Shown here piece after piece: positions 36,901 through 44,216 of a DNA stretch of 64,000 nt (position 1 is the stretch's first letter; the number at the start of each line of letters is the position of its first letter). The position numbers and the translations under genes are program-made. The stretch comes from Bacteroidota bacterium (lineage in GTDB: Bacteria > Bacteroidota > Bacteroidia > B-17B0 > Aurantibacillaceae): positions 1 through 64,000 of the forward strand of contig JANYGK010000009.1 in the NCBI GenBank assembly GCA_025362395.1. The letters are read 5' to 3'. A model generated the notes under the pieces. The model worked only from the letters and a program-made list of their open reading frames with translations. It was not told where the DNA came from and did no database searches.

Positions 36901-37408
36901 CGTGTATTCAGGAGCTGTGCCGCTGGTTGTTAACTTTACAGGCAGCAACAGCACAGGAGTTACGGCAACCGATAATTTTAACTGGGCCTTTGGCGATAAT
37001 ACAGGTTCAACTGTTATAAACCCTAATCATATTTTTAATACAGAAGCTACCTATACAGTTATTTTAACGGTAACGGATGCTGAAAGCGGCTGTATGGATA
37101 CTGCTGCCGTTATTATTAAAGTTGAGGATGACCTTACCGTTATTGTGCCCAATGTATTTACGCCTAACGGTGATGGTGTAAATGACCAGTTCCATATAAA
37201 CATAAAAGGCGCTAAAACCGCGGAAGGATTTATTTACAACCGTTGGGGACAATTGTTGTTTAGCTGGGATGCCCTTAACGCCTCATGGGACGGCATTGCG
37301 GCCGACGGAAATAAATGCCCCGATGCTACTTACTTTTATTTAATTAAGGTAGTGGATAAAAAAGACAAGGAACACGTATTCCCCGGATATGCGCTTATTA
37401 TAAGGTAG
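30905..37408 (+). CDS. Giant T9SS type B adhesin with Ig-like repeats, PKD domain and gliding-type C-terminus
   Basis: The 2167-residue protein has a signal peptide (1-20, ending MQSQ). Three N-terminal beta domains (about 20-145, 145-275, 280-440) share DDAWYKFTA-like and TYYLRIYDYY-like segments. About sixteen 70-90-residue Ig-like repeats follow, with junction words like TVNALP and core segments like TYTWSTG. A PKD domain (about 1985-2075) holds FNWAFGDNTGSTV. The C-terminal domain VFTPNGDGVNDQFHI to CPDATYFYLIKV is the CHU_C gliding-motility-associated type B signal. It should be exported by T9SS and held at the surface by a PorP/SprF protein. Possible role in adhesion or gliding. No enzyme domain seen. 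Confidence 0.95.
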   Translation: MKKIYIILFCLFAFNYMQSQSDNCSGAVALTIGGCVTGNPGATQNLPGCVGNADDDAWYKFTATNTSHLITVTGSSGYDAVIQLMSGVCTSLSSLNCVDNTLTGQAETINATGLTVGVTYYLRIYDYYTGTSAGTFTTCVTLPPPAPGNDNCAGAKVLTVNSSCVNTSTTSYGATQSTIAGCSGTADDDVWFMFTANNYTQTIQVAGSSGMDAVVELFSGTCGSLSSITCEDATFTGGTETINATGLAPGTTYYVRVYDYYSTGGYPFTVCITGASIIAGTQPNDEPCNAVQFPAVTADCNYLTFSNVGATQTTSAPTPTNCLGGTGGFTASSKDVWFKITVPASGNLCITPQPNLTGAVITDGAMALYSGACGSLSEIACSDDGDGTGGAYDYPGSANDFLPYINQTGLTPGSTVYLRYWGWGSASGSFGLCVQAPTNDACANALYICDLNGYSASTSPAYTPDRPGTGAGQMYANNETPAGVNQPDGTNTGGPFGYYPPTNIAGPYSSPVINVNIENNSWIRFTAGSVTANLRVTVGNCWVGGYPSGGIQMQIFSGSNCNNFVPVSSFKEGSNTFTVTAGGLTVGNDYYLMVDGYAKDICNYTIQVLDGVALPEITAVPDSVCPGQYSLLTAPLGATGYTWYPSGAVPVTTRTISVSPGATQTYTCIAAGVCGQRQTLTKTVYVKTVPTVAINSGAAITNCGTQTITLTGSGASTYTWSTGNTTGSFTTAPVTSSTYSVIGKAANGCTNTAVTNVTVNPIPNITIAGTNTICSGQATALTASGGVSYTWTPGGTVASSITVNPTTTTIYNVTGSNAFGCTKTVSVQVVVNALPTVTSSSTTICLGNTGVITAGGASTYTWNTTATTASISVSPAVTTTYTVTGTNTNGCTNTAVGQVSVNALPVIQINSGNPVAICNTQTVTLTGSGGITYTWSTSSNSGNINVSPTSNTTYTLTGTAATGCINTAVTTVTVNALPAITITGAGSVCNGKSIVLTGNGGTTYTWVPGGAATSITVSPATNTAYTVTGTGSNGCSSNAVTTITVNALPAISVNNANICNGSTAVLTASGASTSYLWNTGASGNTISPNPASNTNYTVTGTAVNGCTNVAVAQVTVTALPVITVPSATICQNSTQVLTASGANTYTWSTTQNGTSISVTPTVTATYTVIGTAVSTCTNSATAMVTVNALPQLISTPSVSPSNCSAATGSITNVSLSGTPALTYTWTNGASVNVGSSPNLLNQPAGTYNLQVKDGNGCSNNFGPYSISNPGAPAAPTASATAASICTGQTISLHASSPSGGAYSWSGPNSFTATAQNPTLAGATPAMGGVYSVFMTAAGCSGPATNVTVTVNALPIPGASSSQTVYCAGNLINLFASSATTYTWSGPGSFASNNQNPSITSASVASAGVYTLQVTNASGCSGVTTVSIGINANPAATATANPGAICAGQIINLNAGGGTGYSWTGPNGYSNSTQSPNITNAGTVTAGSYTVVVTGANTCTASAITTVSINALPTFTSTVNAANICNGATIQFSAGSAANTYSWTGPATFSVNTNAAPFINGAGVTNSGTYTVNASNGSCIASQTVAVNVYSPVTLTATATNTAICLGTSLQLLGNGGGTYQWTGPGGFSSISQSPQINNTALTASGTYTLSIMDGNNCPGTTTLAILIHANPTATAGASPNVICVGNTINLNASGGTTYSWSGPNGFSSSTQNPSVTNAGSTNVGDYTVTVTDGNLCSSTAIASVSVVTLPTFTMSTNAADICFGGTIQFNAGPNPYTYSWAGPNSYTVANDPNPSIPNSTPLNSGTYTVTSAAGSCSYSQTLSVNVYPQILVNASAASYVLCSGTTANLTGTGGGLYAWAGPNNFSNTTQNPQITNVQTLASGIYTLTVTDPTTNCLASDTVVLTVSPAPTLLSTTGDSTCYGQQLKLNANFGSGVTVNWYSDAALTQLVQANSGTYQTTPPANGTYTYYVQGSIGSCKSAASAVTGQFYNIHAIASADVYSGAVPLVVNFTGSNSTGVTATDNFNWAFGDNTGSTVINPNHIFNTEATYTVILTVTDAESGCMDTAAVIIKVEDDLTVIVPNVFTPNGDGVNDQFHINIKGAKTAEGFIYNRWGQLLFSWDALNASWDGIAADGNKCPDATYFYLIKVVDKKDKEHVFPGYALIIR

Positions 37409-37496
37409 ATAAACAGAGACAGGAGAAACAAGGGAAAGAAGGAATTCGAGGCAATAAGACGTTCACAAAGTTGCTTACAGGAAAATTTTAAGGAAT

Positions 37497-37937
37497 AAGG
37501 CGCGCATTAAGTGAATTAATACGGCTACTCCGGCTTGGAGCGGGTCCATTAAACGGTAAAATGTGGGTACCGGGTGACTTAGTGCGAGCGTTGAGTCATT
37601 TCGTGCGCCCGTTGAACCGGTGAGTGCGAGCGCTGAGTCATTTCGTGCGGCCGTTAGCCGGCAGAGTGCGAGCGTTGGAACATTCCGTGCGCCCGTTGAA
37701 CCGGTGAGTGTGAGCGCTGAGTCATTTCGTGCGGCCGTTAGCCGGCAGAGTGCGAGCGTTGGAGCATTTCGTGTACGCGCTGAACCGGTAAGTGCAAGCG
37801 TTGGGAAATTCCGTGCGACTATTGGCTGCTATAATGCGACCGTTAGCCGGCAGAGTGTGCGCACTGAGTAATTCCGTGCGACCATTCCGGGATATAATGC
37901 GCGCATTAACCGGCAGAGTGCGGGTATTAAATGAATT
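37497..37937. repeat. Array of twenty-one 21-base tandem repeats
   Basis: Counting in steps of 21 bases from 37497 to 37937 gives exactly 21 units. Most contain a core of GTGCG, two variable bases, then CG and T/C, T; e.g. GTGCGAGCGTTGAG. Two unit types alternate for much of the array (one with a TCATTT tail, one with a CCGG tail), giving a 42-base higher order. Outer units are more diverged. The array is GC-richer than its surroundings and lies between the adhesin and the convergent pyrF. Period 21 equals two turns of B-DNA. No spacers, so not CRISPR. Confidence 0.9.
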
Positions 37938-37965
37938 TGAATGAAACCGGTAAGAGAAAAAACTC

Positions 37966-38775
37966 TTAAAAATATACGCTCATCTCCCCCGCAACCTTCT
38001 CTGCTTCAATACCTGCAGCATAAGCAAAGTTATCGGTATTGGAAGCGTAAATGATAGCGCGTGATGAGTTGATAAGCAACCCGACATCTTTCGTTAAGCC
38101 GTATTTACAAACTTCTGCTAAACTGCCGCCCTGAGCTCCAACGCCCGGCACCAGTAAAAAGTGATTGGGTACAATACTCCTGATATCCCTAAACATAGCA
38201 GCTTTTGTGGCCCCTACCACAAACATTAAATTTTCTTCGGTTCCCCAGGAAGCTACTTTCTCTAACACTTCTTTATACAATTGATGTCCGTTTGTTTCAA
38301 GCAACTGGAAATCGGATGAGCCTTCATTAGAGGTCAATGCCAATACAATGGCCCATTTCTTTTCAAACTGTAAAAACGGTAATACCGAATCTTTACCCAT
38401 ATAGGGCGCTACGGTAATGGCATCGGCATGCAGGCGTTTAAAAAACGCTTTGGCATACATGCTCGAGGTGTTGCCGATATCGCCGCGCTTGGCATCCGCA
38501 ATTAAAAAATGATCAGGGTAATTTTGTTTAATGTATTTTATGGTTCTTTCTAAACTGGTAATGCCGCTTAAGCCGTAAGCTTCAAAAAAAGCGGTATTTG
38601 GTTTAAAAGATACACAATGATCGGCTGTAGCATCTACTATTTGCCGGCAGAATTCAAAAATAGGATCATCTTCGCTCAATAAAAATTTAGGAATCTTCTC
38701 CACGTCAGGATCTAAGCCTACACATAAAAAAGATTTTTTAGTTTTAATTTGATGTATAAGTTCTGCGCGGGTCAT
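37966..38775 (-). CDS. pyrF: Orotidine-5'-phosphate decarboxylase
   Basis: The 269-residue protein is the longer (type 2) Pyr[18 protein letters not shown] near the N-terminus, [13 protein letters not shown], and the catalytic motif [11 protein letters not shown] (94-104) with Lys96. It makes UMP from OMP in pyrimidine synthesis, in the cytoplasm. It is followed at its 3' side by the 21-base repeat array and preceded by prfA with 158 bases between. It is convergent with the adhesin. Confidence 0.96.
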   Translation of the reverse strand: MTRAELIHQIKTKKSFLCVGLDPDVEKIPKFLLSEDDPIFEFCRQIVDATADHCVSFKPNTAFFEAYGLSGITSLERTIKYIKQNYPDHFLIADAKRGDIGNTSSMYAKAFFKRLHADAITVAPYMGKDSVLPFLQFEKKWAIVLALTSNEGSSDFQLLETNGHQLYKEVLEKVASWGTEENLMFVVGATKAAMFRDIRSIVPNHFLLVPGVGAQGGSLAEVCKYGLTKDVGLLINSSRAIIYASNTDNFAYAAGIEAEKVAGEMSVYF

Positions 38776-38933
38776 TATATTATACTGTAAATTTTAATGT
38801 TGTCTTAGTTGTCTATGTTGCTTGTTTTTTGTATGTAAGACTGTGTAGTTAGCTGTTTATTATTGTGATACCTAAACTGCTCACTGCCTACTCTTTACTC
38901 TTACTCTCTTCAATCTCTTTTGTCTTTCAGTCC

Positions 38934-40007
38934 CTAAGAAAGGCCTCCCTCTTTCAGCCTCTCAGCGTTTTCAGCAAATTGTAAAGCGTCTATCATTTGT
39001 TGTATGTGTCCGCTCATAAAGTCTGTTAAGTTATAAAGTGTCATATTAATACGGTGATCGGTAATCCGGTTTTGAGGATAATTATAAGTACGGATCTTTT
39101 CTGACCTGTCGCCCGTGCTTACCATACTTTTACGACGGCCGGTAGTATCTGCCAATCGTTTCTGAAACTCTAAATCATATAATTTAGAACGCAGCATTTC
39201 CATTGCTTTTTCGCGGTTACCTAATTGGTTTCGTTGGGTTTGGCAGGTTACCACAATACCCGACGGCTTATGCGTTAATATCACTTTCGATTCTACTTTA
39301 TTTACGTTCTGCCCTCCTGCCCCACCGCTTCGCGCCGTTGCCATTTCAACATCCGCCGGTTTAATTTCAATATCCCACTCTTCCGCCTCGGGCAGTACTA
39401 CCACCGTTGCAGCCGATGTATGCACACGGCCCGCAGCTTCCGTAGAAGGAACACGTTGTACACGGTGTACGCCGCTTTCAAACTTCATAGTGCCAAAGGC
39501 GTTATCGCCTTTTACGTTAAATGTAATTTCTTTATAGCCTCCCATCGATCCCTGACTTTCATCTACTACCTCTAACTGATAGCCTTTTATTTCGCAATAG
39601 CGTCGGTACATTTCAAACAGGTCGCCTGCAAAAAGCGCTGCTTCATCGCCACCTGTCCCACCGCGTAATTCCATGGTGCAGTTTTTAGCATCTTCCGGGT
39701 CTTTAGGTATTAAAAGCATCCTGATCTCATCCGCTAATTTTTCTTCTGCTATTCTGTTCTCTTCCAGTTCAGCTTTAGCCATGTCTAAAAAGTCTTTATC
39801 TTTTTCGGTAGCCAGTACTTCTTTAGCGCCGTTAATATTATCGGTAATCTGCTTGTATTTGTAATACGCTTCTACGATAGGCTCCAGGCTTCGGTATTCA
39901 ATATTTAATTTTTTAAAAAGACGCATGTCACCAATTACGGTAGGGTCTCCCAACTTTGCTTCCACATCCGTATAACGTCTCTTTATCTCTTCTAATTTCT
40001 CTAACAT
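38934..40007 (-). CDS. prfA: Peptide chain release factor 1
   Basis: The 357-residue protein has the RF1 tripeptide region [14 protein letters not shown] (PxT at 187-189) and the universal GGQ motif (231-233) in [16 protein letters not shown]1 reads UAA and UAG at the ribosome and hydrolyses peptidyl-tRNA. Length is normal. The PxT triplet, not SPF, distinguishes it from RF2. No frameshift signal. Gene order with pyrF downstream is conserved-looking but a 158-base gap separates them. Confidence 0.97.
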   Translation of the reverse strand: MLEKLEEIKRRYTDVEAKLGDPTVIGDMRLFKKLNIEYRSLEPIVEAYYKYKQITDNINGAKEVLATEKDKDFLDMAKAELEENRIAEEKLADEIRMLLIPKDPEDAKNCTMELRGGTGGDEAALFAGDLFEMYRRYCEIKGYQLEVVDESQGSMGGYKEITFNVKGDNAFGTMKFESGVHRVQRVPSTEAAGRVHTSAATVVVLPEAEEWDIEIKPADVEMATARSGGAGGQNVNKVESKVILTHKPSGIVVTCQTQRNQLGNREKAMEMLRSKLYDLEFQKRLADTTGRRKSMVSTGDRSEKIRTYNYPQNRITDHRINMTLYNLTDFMSGHIQQMIDALQFAENAERLKEGGLS

Positions 40008-40356
40008 AATAGTTTTCTAACAGTTGGCGAAGATACTAATTCTATCCCTATGTTGGTTTTACATTGTTAAAATTATTTGAAGGAATGGAAAGAGATGAAC
40101 GCAGATGATTATGATGAAAAATGATTAGAACATAATCAGACAAAAATGAAACAGGTTATTGAACCATATAAGACATAAAAGATATGTAAGGTTTAGTAAC
40201 AGCTCTTTTATGAACTTATATGCCTTATATAGTTTAAACCTTAACGGCAAAACACCTGTACTTTTCGACAATATAGATTTAAAAGCGATTTAACACCTCA
40301 TTTTATCCGATATTAAATAGTTTATCTTATTTTTGAAGCCTATCAATTATTATCTT
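40008..40356. other. Intergenic region upstream of the OmpA/TSP3 gene
   Basis: About 349 bases between prfA (minus) and the OmpA-like gene (plus). It has a degraded GAACGCAGATGAT repeat word near 40090-40110, related to the common Bacteroidota intergenic CGCAGAT repeats, and a -7 box at 40328. No gene was seen. Confidence 0.5.
40328..40335 (+). promoter_or_regulatory. Predicted -7 promoter box for the OmpA/TSP3 gene
   Basis: TATTTTTG is an exact match to TAnnTTTG. It places the transcript start near 40342, about 15 bases before the ATG at 40357, so the longer open frame from 40333 cannot be used. The -33 element is not clear (TTTT at 40301 is too far). Confidence 0.55.
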
Positions 40357-42840
40357 ATGAAGAAACTTTTACTTTTTATTATATTATTATTTTTCTATCA
40401 AATTAAATCACAGGATTTTACAGGCTTTAACCAAAGTAATTATGCAGGCGTAACAGGTGTGTACCAACAACCTGCCAGTATTGTTGACAGCCGTATGGTG
40501 TTTGATATGAATTTAGTTGGGCTTAACATTGGTGCTTATAATAATTATATTGGCGTTAAACATGACGCTTTTAAAAAAGCAGGTCCCTGGTCAAATCCCA
40601 CATTCCCTGCTTTTGATGATCCTGATTTTCAAAAAAACTATCTTACGGCAAAAGATAATGGAAAGGATAAAAACTTCGCCTTAAACAACCGCATTGCATT
40701 GCCTTCTTTTATGGTTAGCATAAACCATAAAAATGCCATTGCTTTTACATGGAATGTGAGAAACTACGCGAATATTGACGGTGTGTCGCAGGACCTTGCA
40801 ACTCTTGCCTATAATCAGTTTCAATACCCGAATTTATTTGTAACCAATTTACAAAACAAGAACCTGAGCGTGCAGGAAATGAGTTGGGCCGAATACGGCT
40901 TAACCTTTGCCCACGTGTTTAAAGAAGATAACGAGCATTATTTTAAAGCGGGAGCTACCGTTAAATTATTACGCGGTATACAATCGGCTTATATGTTTGT
41001 GAAAGACCTTAATTATAATTTACAAACCAAAGATACCTTATCCCTTTTTCAATCGACTGTAAATTACGGGCACTCCGATAATTTTAATTTTGATAAGGTA
41101 TCTGTTAACGGGGGCAAGTCTGCCTACTCATTCGATTACTCTCAATCGTACCCCGGTTTTAGTTTTGACATAGGCGCTGTATACGAATGGAGGCCTCACT
41201 ATAACTCTTACGAATACGGAAAAGAGAATGAGCGCAAAAGCTGGTTGGAAGATAAAAGCAAAAACAAATACAAATTAAAAATAGGTATTTCCGCCACCGA
41301 TATCGGCTCTATTAAATTTAAAAAAGGTACTACAAGCAACGACTTTAATGCTAACGTAGGTTATTGGAATTTAAAACCTATTAACCCTAAAAATGTAGGT
41401 GAGTTGGATGATACATTAAGAGGACGTTTCGGAAGCTTAAATAACAACAGCACTTATAGAATGAATTTGCCTACAGCTTTCAGTGTGCAAATAGATTACA
41501 ACATCTGGAAAAACTTTTATGTAAACCTGACCCCTTACATTGCCATGCAGTTTAAAAAGAACGATACCAAAGTGCATGACTGGTCTTCAGTTACATTAAC
41601 CCCGCGTTGGGACCATAAATGGTTCGGAGCCTTTGTACCTATCCAATACAATTTTTTAACCGGCCCAAGGGTTGGTTTTGCAGCCAGGATAGGGCCTTTG
41701 GTAGTTGGTACTACAAACCTATCGCCATTGGTAACCAAGCGTAGCGTATACGGAGGCGATGTTTATGTAATGCTGAAAGTTCCTATTCCTTATGGTAAAG
41801 TAAAAGACAGGGATAAAGACGGTATCGTTAATAAAAAAGATAAATGCCCTGATGTACCGGGCGTTTTAGAGTTTAACGGTTGCCCGGATAAAGACGGGGA
41901 TCATATACAGGACAGTGAAGATAAGTGCCCTGATATTCCGGGACTGGCTTCTGCACACGGTTGCCCTGACCGTGATAATGACAGCATTTCGGATATGGAT
42001 GATAAATGCCCCGATGATAAAGGACCGGCTAAATACAACGGTTGTCCTGATAGGGACGGAGATACAGTCATTGACAAAGATGATATTTGTCCGGATGTGC
42101 CGGGCTTGGTAGCATTAGCGGGTTGCCCTGACCGGGACGGTGACGGCATTGCGGATATTGATGATGAGTGCCCTGATTTAGCAGGCCCTAAAGACTTTAT
42201 GGGTTGCCCTGATACGGACGGTGATTTAACACCCGATAAATACGACTTATGTCCGGATGTACCGGGACCAAAATCGGCAAAAGGTTGCCCTGATAAAGAC
42301 GGCGACAGTGTGTTGGATAAGGATGATAATTGCCCTGATGTACCGGGAGCTGTTGATAATAAGGGATGTCCTTGGCCTGATATGGATAAAGACGGCGTAG
42401 CAGACAGAGAAGACGATTGCCCTACTACACCCGGCTTAAAAGAGCTGAGAGGCTGCCCTCCTGCTCCTGTATTAAAAATAGAAGAGCAAAAAATATTAGA
42501 GCAGGCTTTCTCAAGCTTAGAATTTGCGACAGGAAAAGATATTATTAAGAAAACATCTTTTGCATCGTTAAATAACTTAGCAGGCTTAATGAAACAGCAT
42601 CCTACCGACTGGTTATTAAAATTATCGGGCCATACTGATAACCAGGGTAATGCAGCTAAAAACTTAATACTTTCACAAAAACGTGCCAACGCGGTTAAAA
42701 AATACCTTGTCACTAAAGGCGTAAAAGCGGATAAAGTTAAAGCCGAATGGTTCGGACAAACTGTGCCTATTGCAGATAATGCAACAGAAGCCGGCCGTCA
42801 GAAAAACCGCAGGGTTGAAATGAAAGTATTGTTTAAATAA
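40357..42840 (+). CDS. Outer-membrane protein: DUF5723-like barrel, TSP type-3 repeats and OmpA domain
   Basis: Start placed at ATG 40357 (MKKLLLFIILLFF), giving 827 residues with a signal peptide ending IKSQ. The N-terminal 450 or so residues are a barrel-like DUF5723-type region (TGFNQSNYAGVTGVYQQPAS). Eight calcium-binding thrombospondin type-3 repeats follow (pattern DxDGDxxxDxxDxCPDxPG..GCP). The C-terminal OmpA domain (about 705-827) has LSGHTDNQGNAAKNLILSQK, RANAVKKYL and GRQKNRRVEM, which bind peptidoglycan. It thus ties an outer-membrane barrel to the cell wall by a rigid calcium-dependent stalk. A strong terminator follows. Confidence 0.93.
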   Translation: MKKLLLFIILLFFYQIKSQDFTGFNQSNYAGVTGVYQQPASIVDSRMVFDMNLVGLNIGAYNNYIGVKHDAFKKAGPWSNPTFPAFDDPDFQKNYLTAKDNGKDKNFALNNRIALPSFMVSINHKNAIAFTWNVRNYANIDGVSQDLATLAYNQFQYPNLFVTNLQNKNLSVQEMSWAEYGLTFAHVFKEDNEHYFKAGATVKLLRGIQSAYMFVKDLNYNLQTKDTLSLFQSTVNYGHSDNFNFDKVSVNGGKSAYSFDYSQSYPGFSFDIGAVYEWRPHYNSYEYGKENERKSWLEDKSKNKYKLKIGISATDIGSIKFKKGTTSNDFNANVGYWNLKPINPKNVGELDDTLRGRFGSLNNNSTYRMNLPTAFSVQIDYNIWKNFYVNLTPYIAMQFKKNDTKVHDWSSVTLTPRWDHKWFGAFVPIQYNFLTGPRVGFAARIGPLVVGTTNLSPLVTKRSVYGGDVYVMLKVPIPYGKVKDRDKDGIVNKKDKCPDVPGVLEFNGCPDKDGDHIQDSEDKCPDIPGLASAHGCPDRDNDSISDMDDKCPDDKGPAKYNGCPDRDGDTVIDKDDICPDVPGLVALAGCPDRDGDGIADIDDECPDLAGPKDFMGCPDTDGDLTPDKYDLCPDVPGPKSAKGCPDKDGDSVLDKDDNCPDVPGAVDNKGCPWPDMDKDGVADREDDCPTTPGLKELRGCPPAPVLKIEEQKILEQAFSSLEFATGKDIIKKTSFASLNNLAGLMKQHPTDWLLKLSGHTDNQGNAAKNLILSQKRANAVKKYLVTKGVKADKVKAEWFGQTVPIADNATEAGRQKNRRVEMKVLFK

Positions 42841-42853
42841 ACTCTTATAAATT

Positions 42854-42885
42854 AAAAACCCGCTGAATGATCGGCGGGTTTTTTT
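42854..42885 (+). terminator. Terminator of the OmpA/TSP3 gene
   Basis: AACCCGC (42857-42863) pairs with GCGGGTT (42874-42880) across a ten-base loop and is followed by a T run. It starts about 14 bases after the stop. Confidence 0.9.
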
Positions 42886-42912
42886 GTTTAGAGTAGAATT
42901 AATAAATCCGTT

Positions 42913-42943
42913 TTGTCATGCTGAACTTGTTTCAACATCTGTT
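42913..42943. repeat. REP-like palindrome, degenerate copy 4
   Basis: GTCATGCTGAA then CTTGT and TTCAACATCT: the same core as the copies around the GIY-YIG gene at 13.5 kb, with one mismatch in the right arm. It lies just after the OmpA/TSP3 terminator, far from any GIY-YIG gene in this window. Confidence 0.75.
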
Positions 42944-43086
42944 TGAGTCTTATAGTAATTCTTTATAATGTATTGTTTTTGCTCATATTTGGCAGAAAAA
43001 CAGATGTTTTTATTTACGATATACTTTTATTCAAATCAGGTTTATTGAAGGATGGTTTGTAGTCAATTGCAGGTATATAAAATAAT

Positions 43087-44004
43087 TTATTGAGTTTCAT
43101 TGATAGAATTTAATTGAGTGTAAATATTGTCTTTAACGTAAGGCATGTATTGTATTATACCTTTGTATTCAAGGCTATTTTGTTTATTAATCAATAGGAA
43201 TTCGGGAAATTTGTAAACTCCGAGTTTCTTAAATTCTTCCGGGTTTATATAATAATAATCTATATCATAAGGAAACTCATCCTTTATATAAGTTAAGAAC
43301 CAATCAAACGTTTGGTTCGGCTTCTTTGGGCAAAATAAAGAAATAATCTTAAAGTCGGGATTGTTTTTATAATGTTTATTTAATTTCTCAAAATCAGGCA
43401 TAGATTGTATGCAACCGCCGCAAGAACTTGACCACATATCAATACAAACAGTTTTCCCGGAAAAATCGGAAGTTTTAAAAACTTCGCCTTTTCTGTTTTT
43501 AAAACTCATATCAAATTTGCCTAGAGTGCGGGTCTTATTTGTAGAGCCTTTAAGAAATTTAAATTCCAGATTTTTATAAATAATAGGATAAATAAAAAAT
43601 AAAGTAACACAAAATACTAATAAAGCATATTTACCTGATATAAAATTGGGCTTTGGTTTAAATTCTGTAAATATTAAATACAATCCAATCGTCATATAAA
43701 ACAGATCCGGCATTCTTGGAATATTAAAAGAGGTTAACGTTAAAACAACCATCATTAAATAATAAGGGGCGGCAAGGCAAGAGATAACGATAACGTTTTT
43801 AATCTTGGATCTACTATAAAATAGATAAGTGAGATATAAAAAAACAATAGTTACAAGCGCCATTAAAAAGGGCTTGTATATATCCATATAAGAATTTAAA
43901 AGCTCGCTAGTATTAAAATATATTAACTCTGTGGAAAAAAAGAATAAAATTACCCCAAACATAATTATGAAACCGAATAAAAAATGTTTGAGGTAATTTT
44001 TCAT
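43087..44004 (-). CDS. Membrane-anchored thioredoxin-like (TlpA-type) protein
   Basis: The 305-residue protein has about five N-terminal membrane helices (roughly 11-27, 45-63, 70-92, 103-113, 125-143) then a periplasmic redoxin domain with the active site SSSCGGCIQSMPDF (192-205; CxxC at 195-198). TlpA-like domains reduce disulfides or mature cytochromes in the envelope. The fusion of a multi-helix membrane part to the redoxin is less usual than a single anchor. The gene is AT-rich and stands alone. Substrate unknown. Confidence 0.85.
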   Translation of the reverse strand: MKNYLKHFLFGFIIMFGVILFFFSTELIYFNTSELLNSYMDIYKPFLMALVTIVFLYLTYLFYSRSKIKNVIVISCLAAPYYLMMVVLTLTSFNIPRMPDLFYMTIGLYLIFTEFKPKPNFISGKYALLVFCVTLFFIYPIIYKNLEFKFLKGSTNKTRTLGKFDMSFKNRKGEVFKTSDFSGKTVCIDMWSSSCGGCIQSMPDFEKLNKHYKNNPDFKIISLFCPKKPNQTFDWFLTYIKDEFPYDIDYYYINPEEFKKLGVYKFPEFLLINKQNSLEYKGIIQYMPYVKDNIYTQLNSINETQ

Positions 44005-44216
44005 ATTGGATTAATTGTTAAAATATAGCGGCAATTCTACAATCATCTGCTCACTCTTCCTAAAAGTATTTCAGTCTTTAACATACTTTATTAATGGTAA
44101 AGAGTTAAGAGAATACTATATATATTAATTGTCAATAACTCTTACTATTTTATAAAGTTTTTTTTTAACATATTAATGAAAAATCTCTTAAGTTTACAGG
44201 CTTATTTTTTTTAACG

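Noticed and set aside
37620-37871. Frame of 83 residues with heptad repeats (SASAESF-RAAVSRQ)
   Set aside because: The repeat unit is a multiple of three, so frames stay open. The start is a GTG inside the array, and outer units of the array break the frame. Kept as a repeat, but I could not exclude a real peptide.
37497-37937. CRISPR array
   Set aside because: Units follow each other without spacers and vary in sequence; no cas genes nearby.
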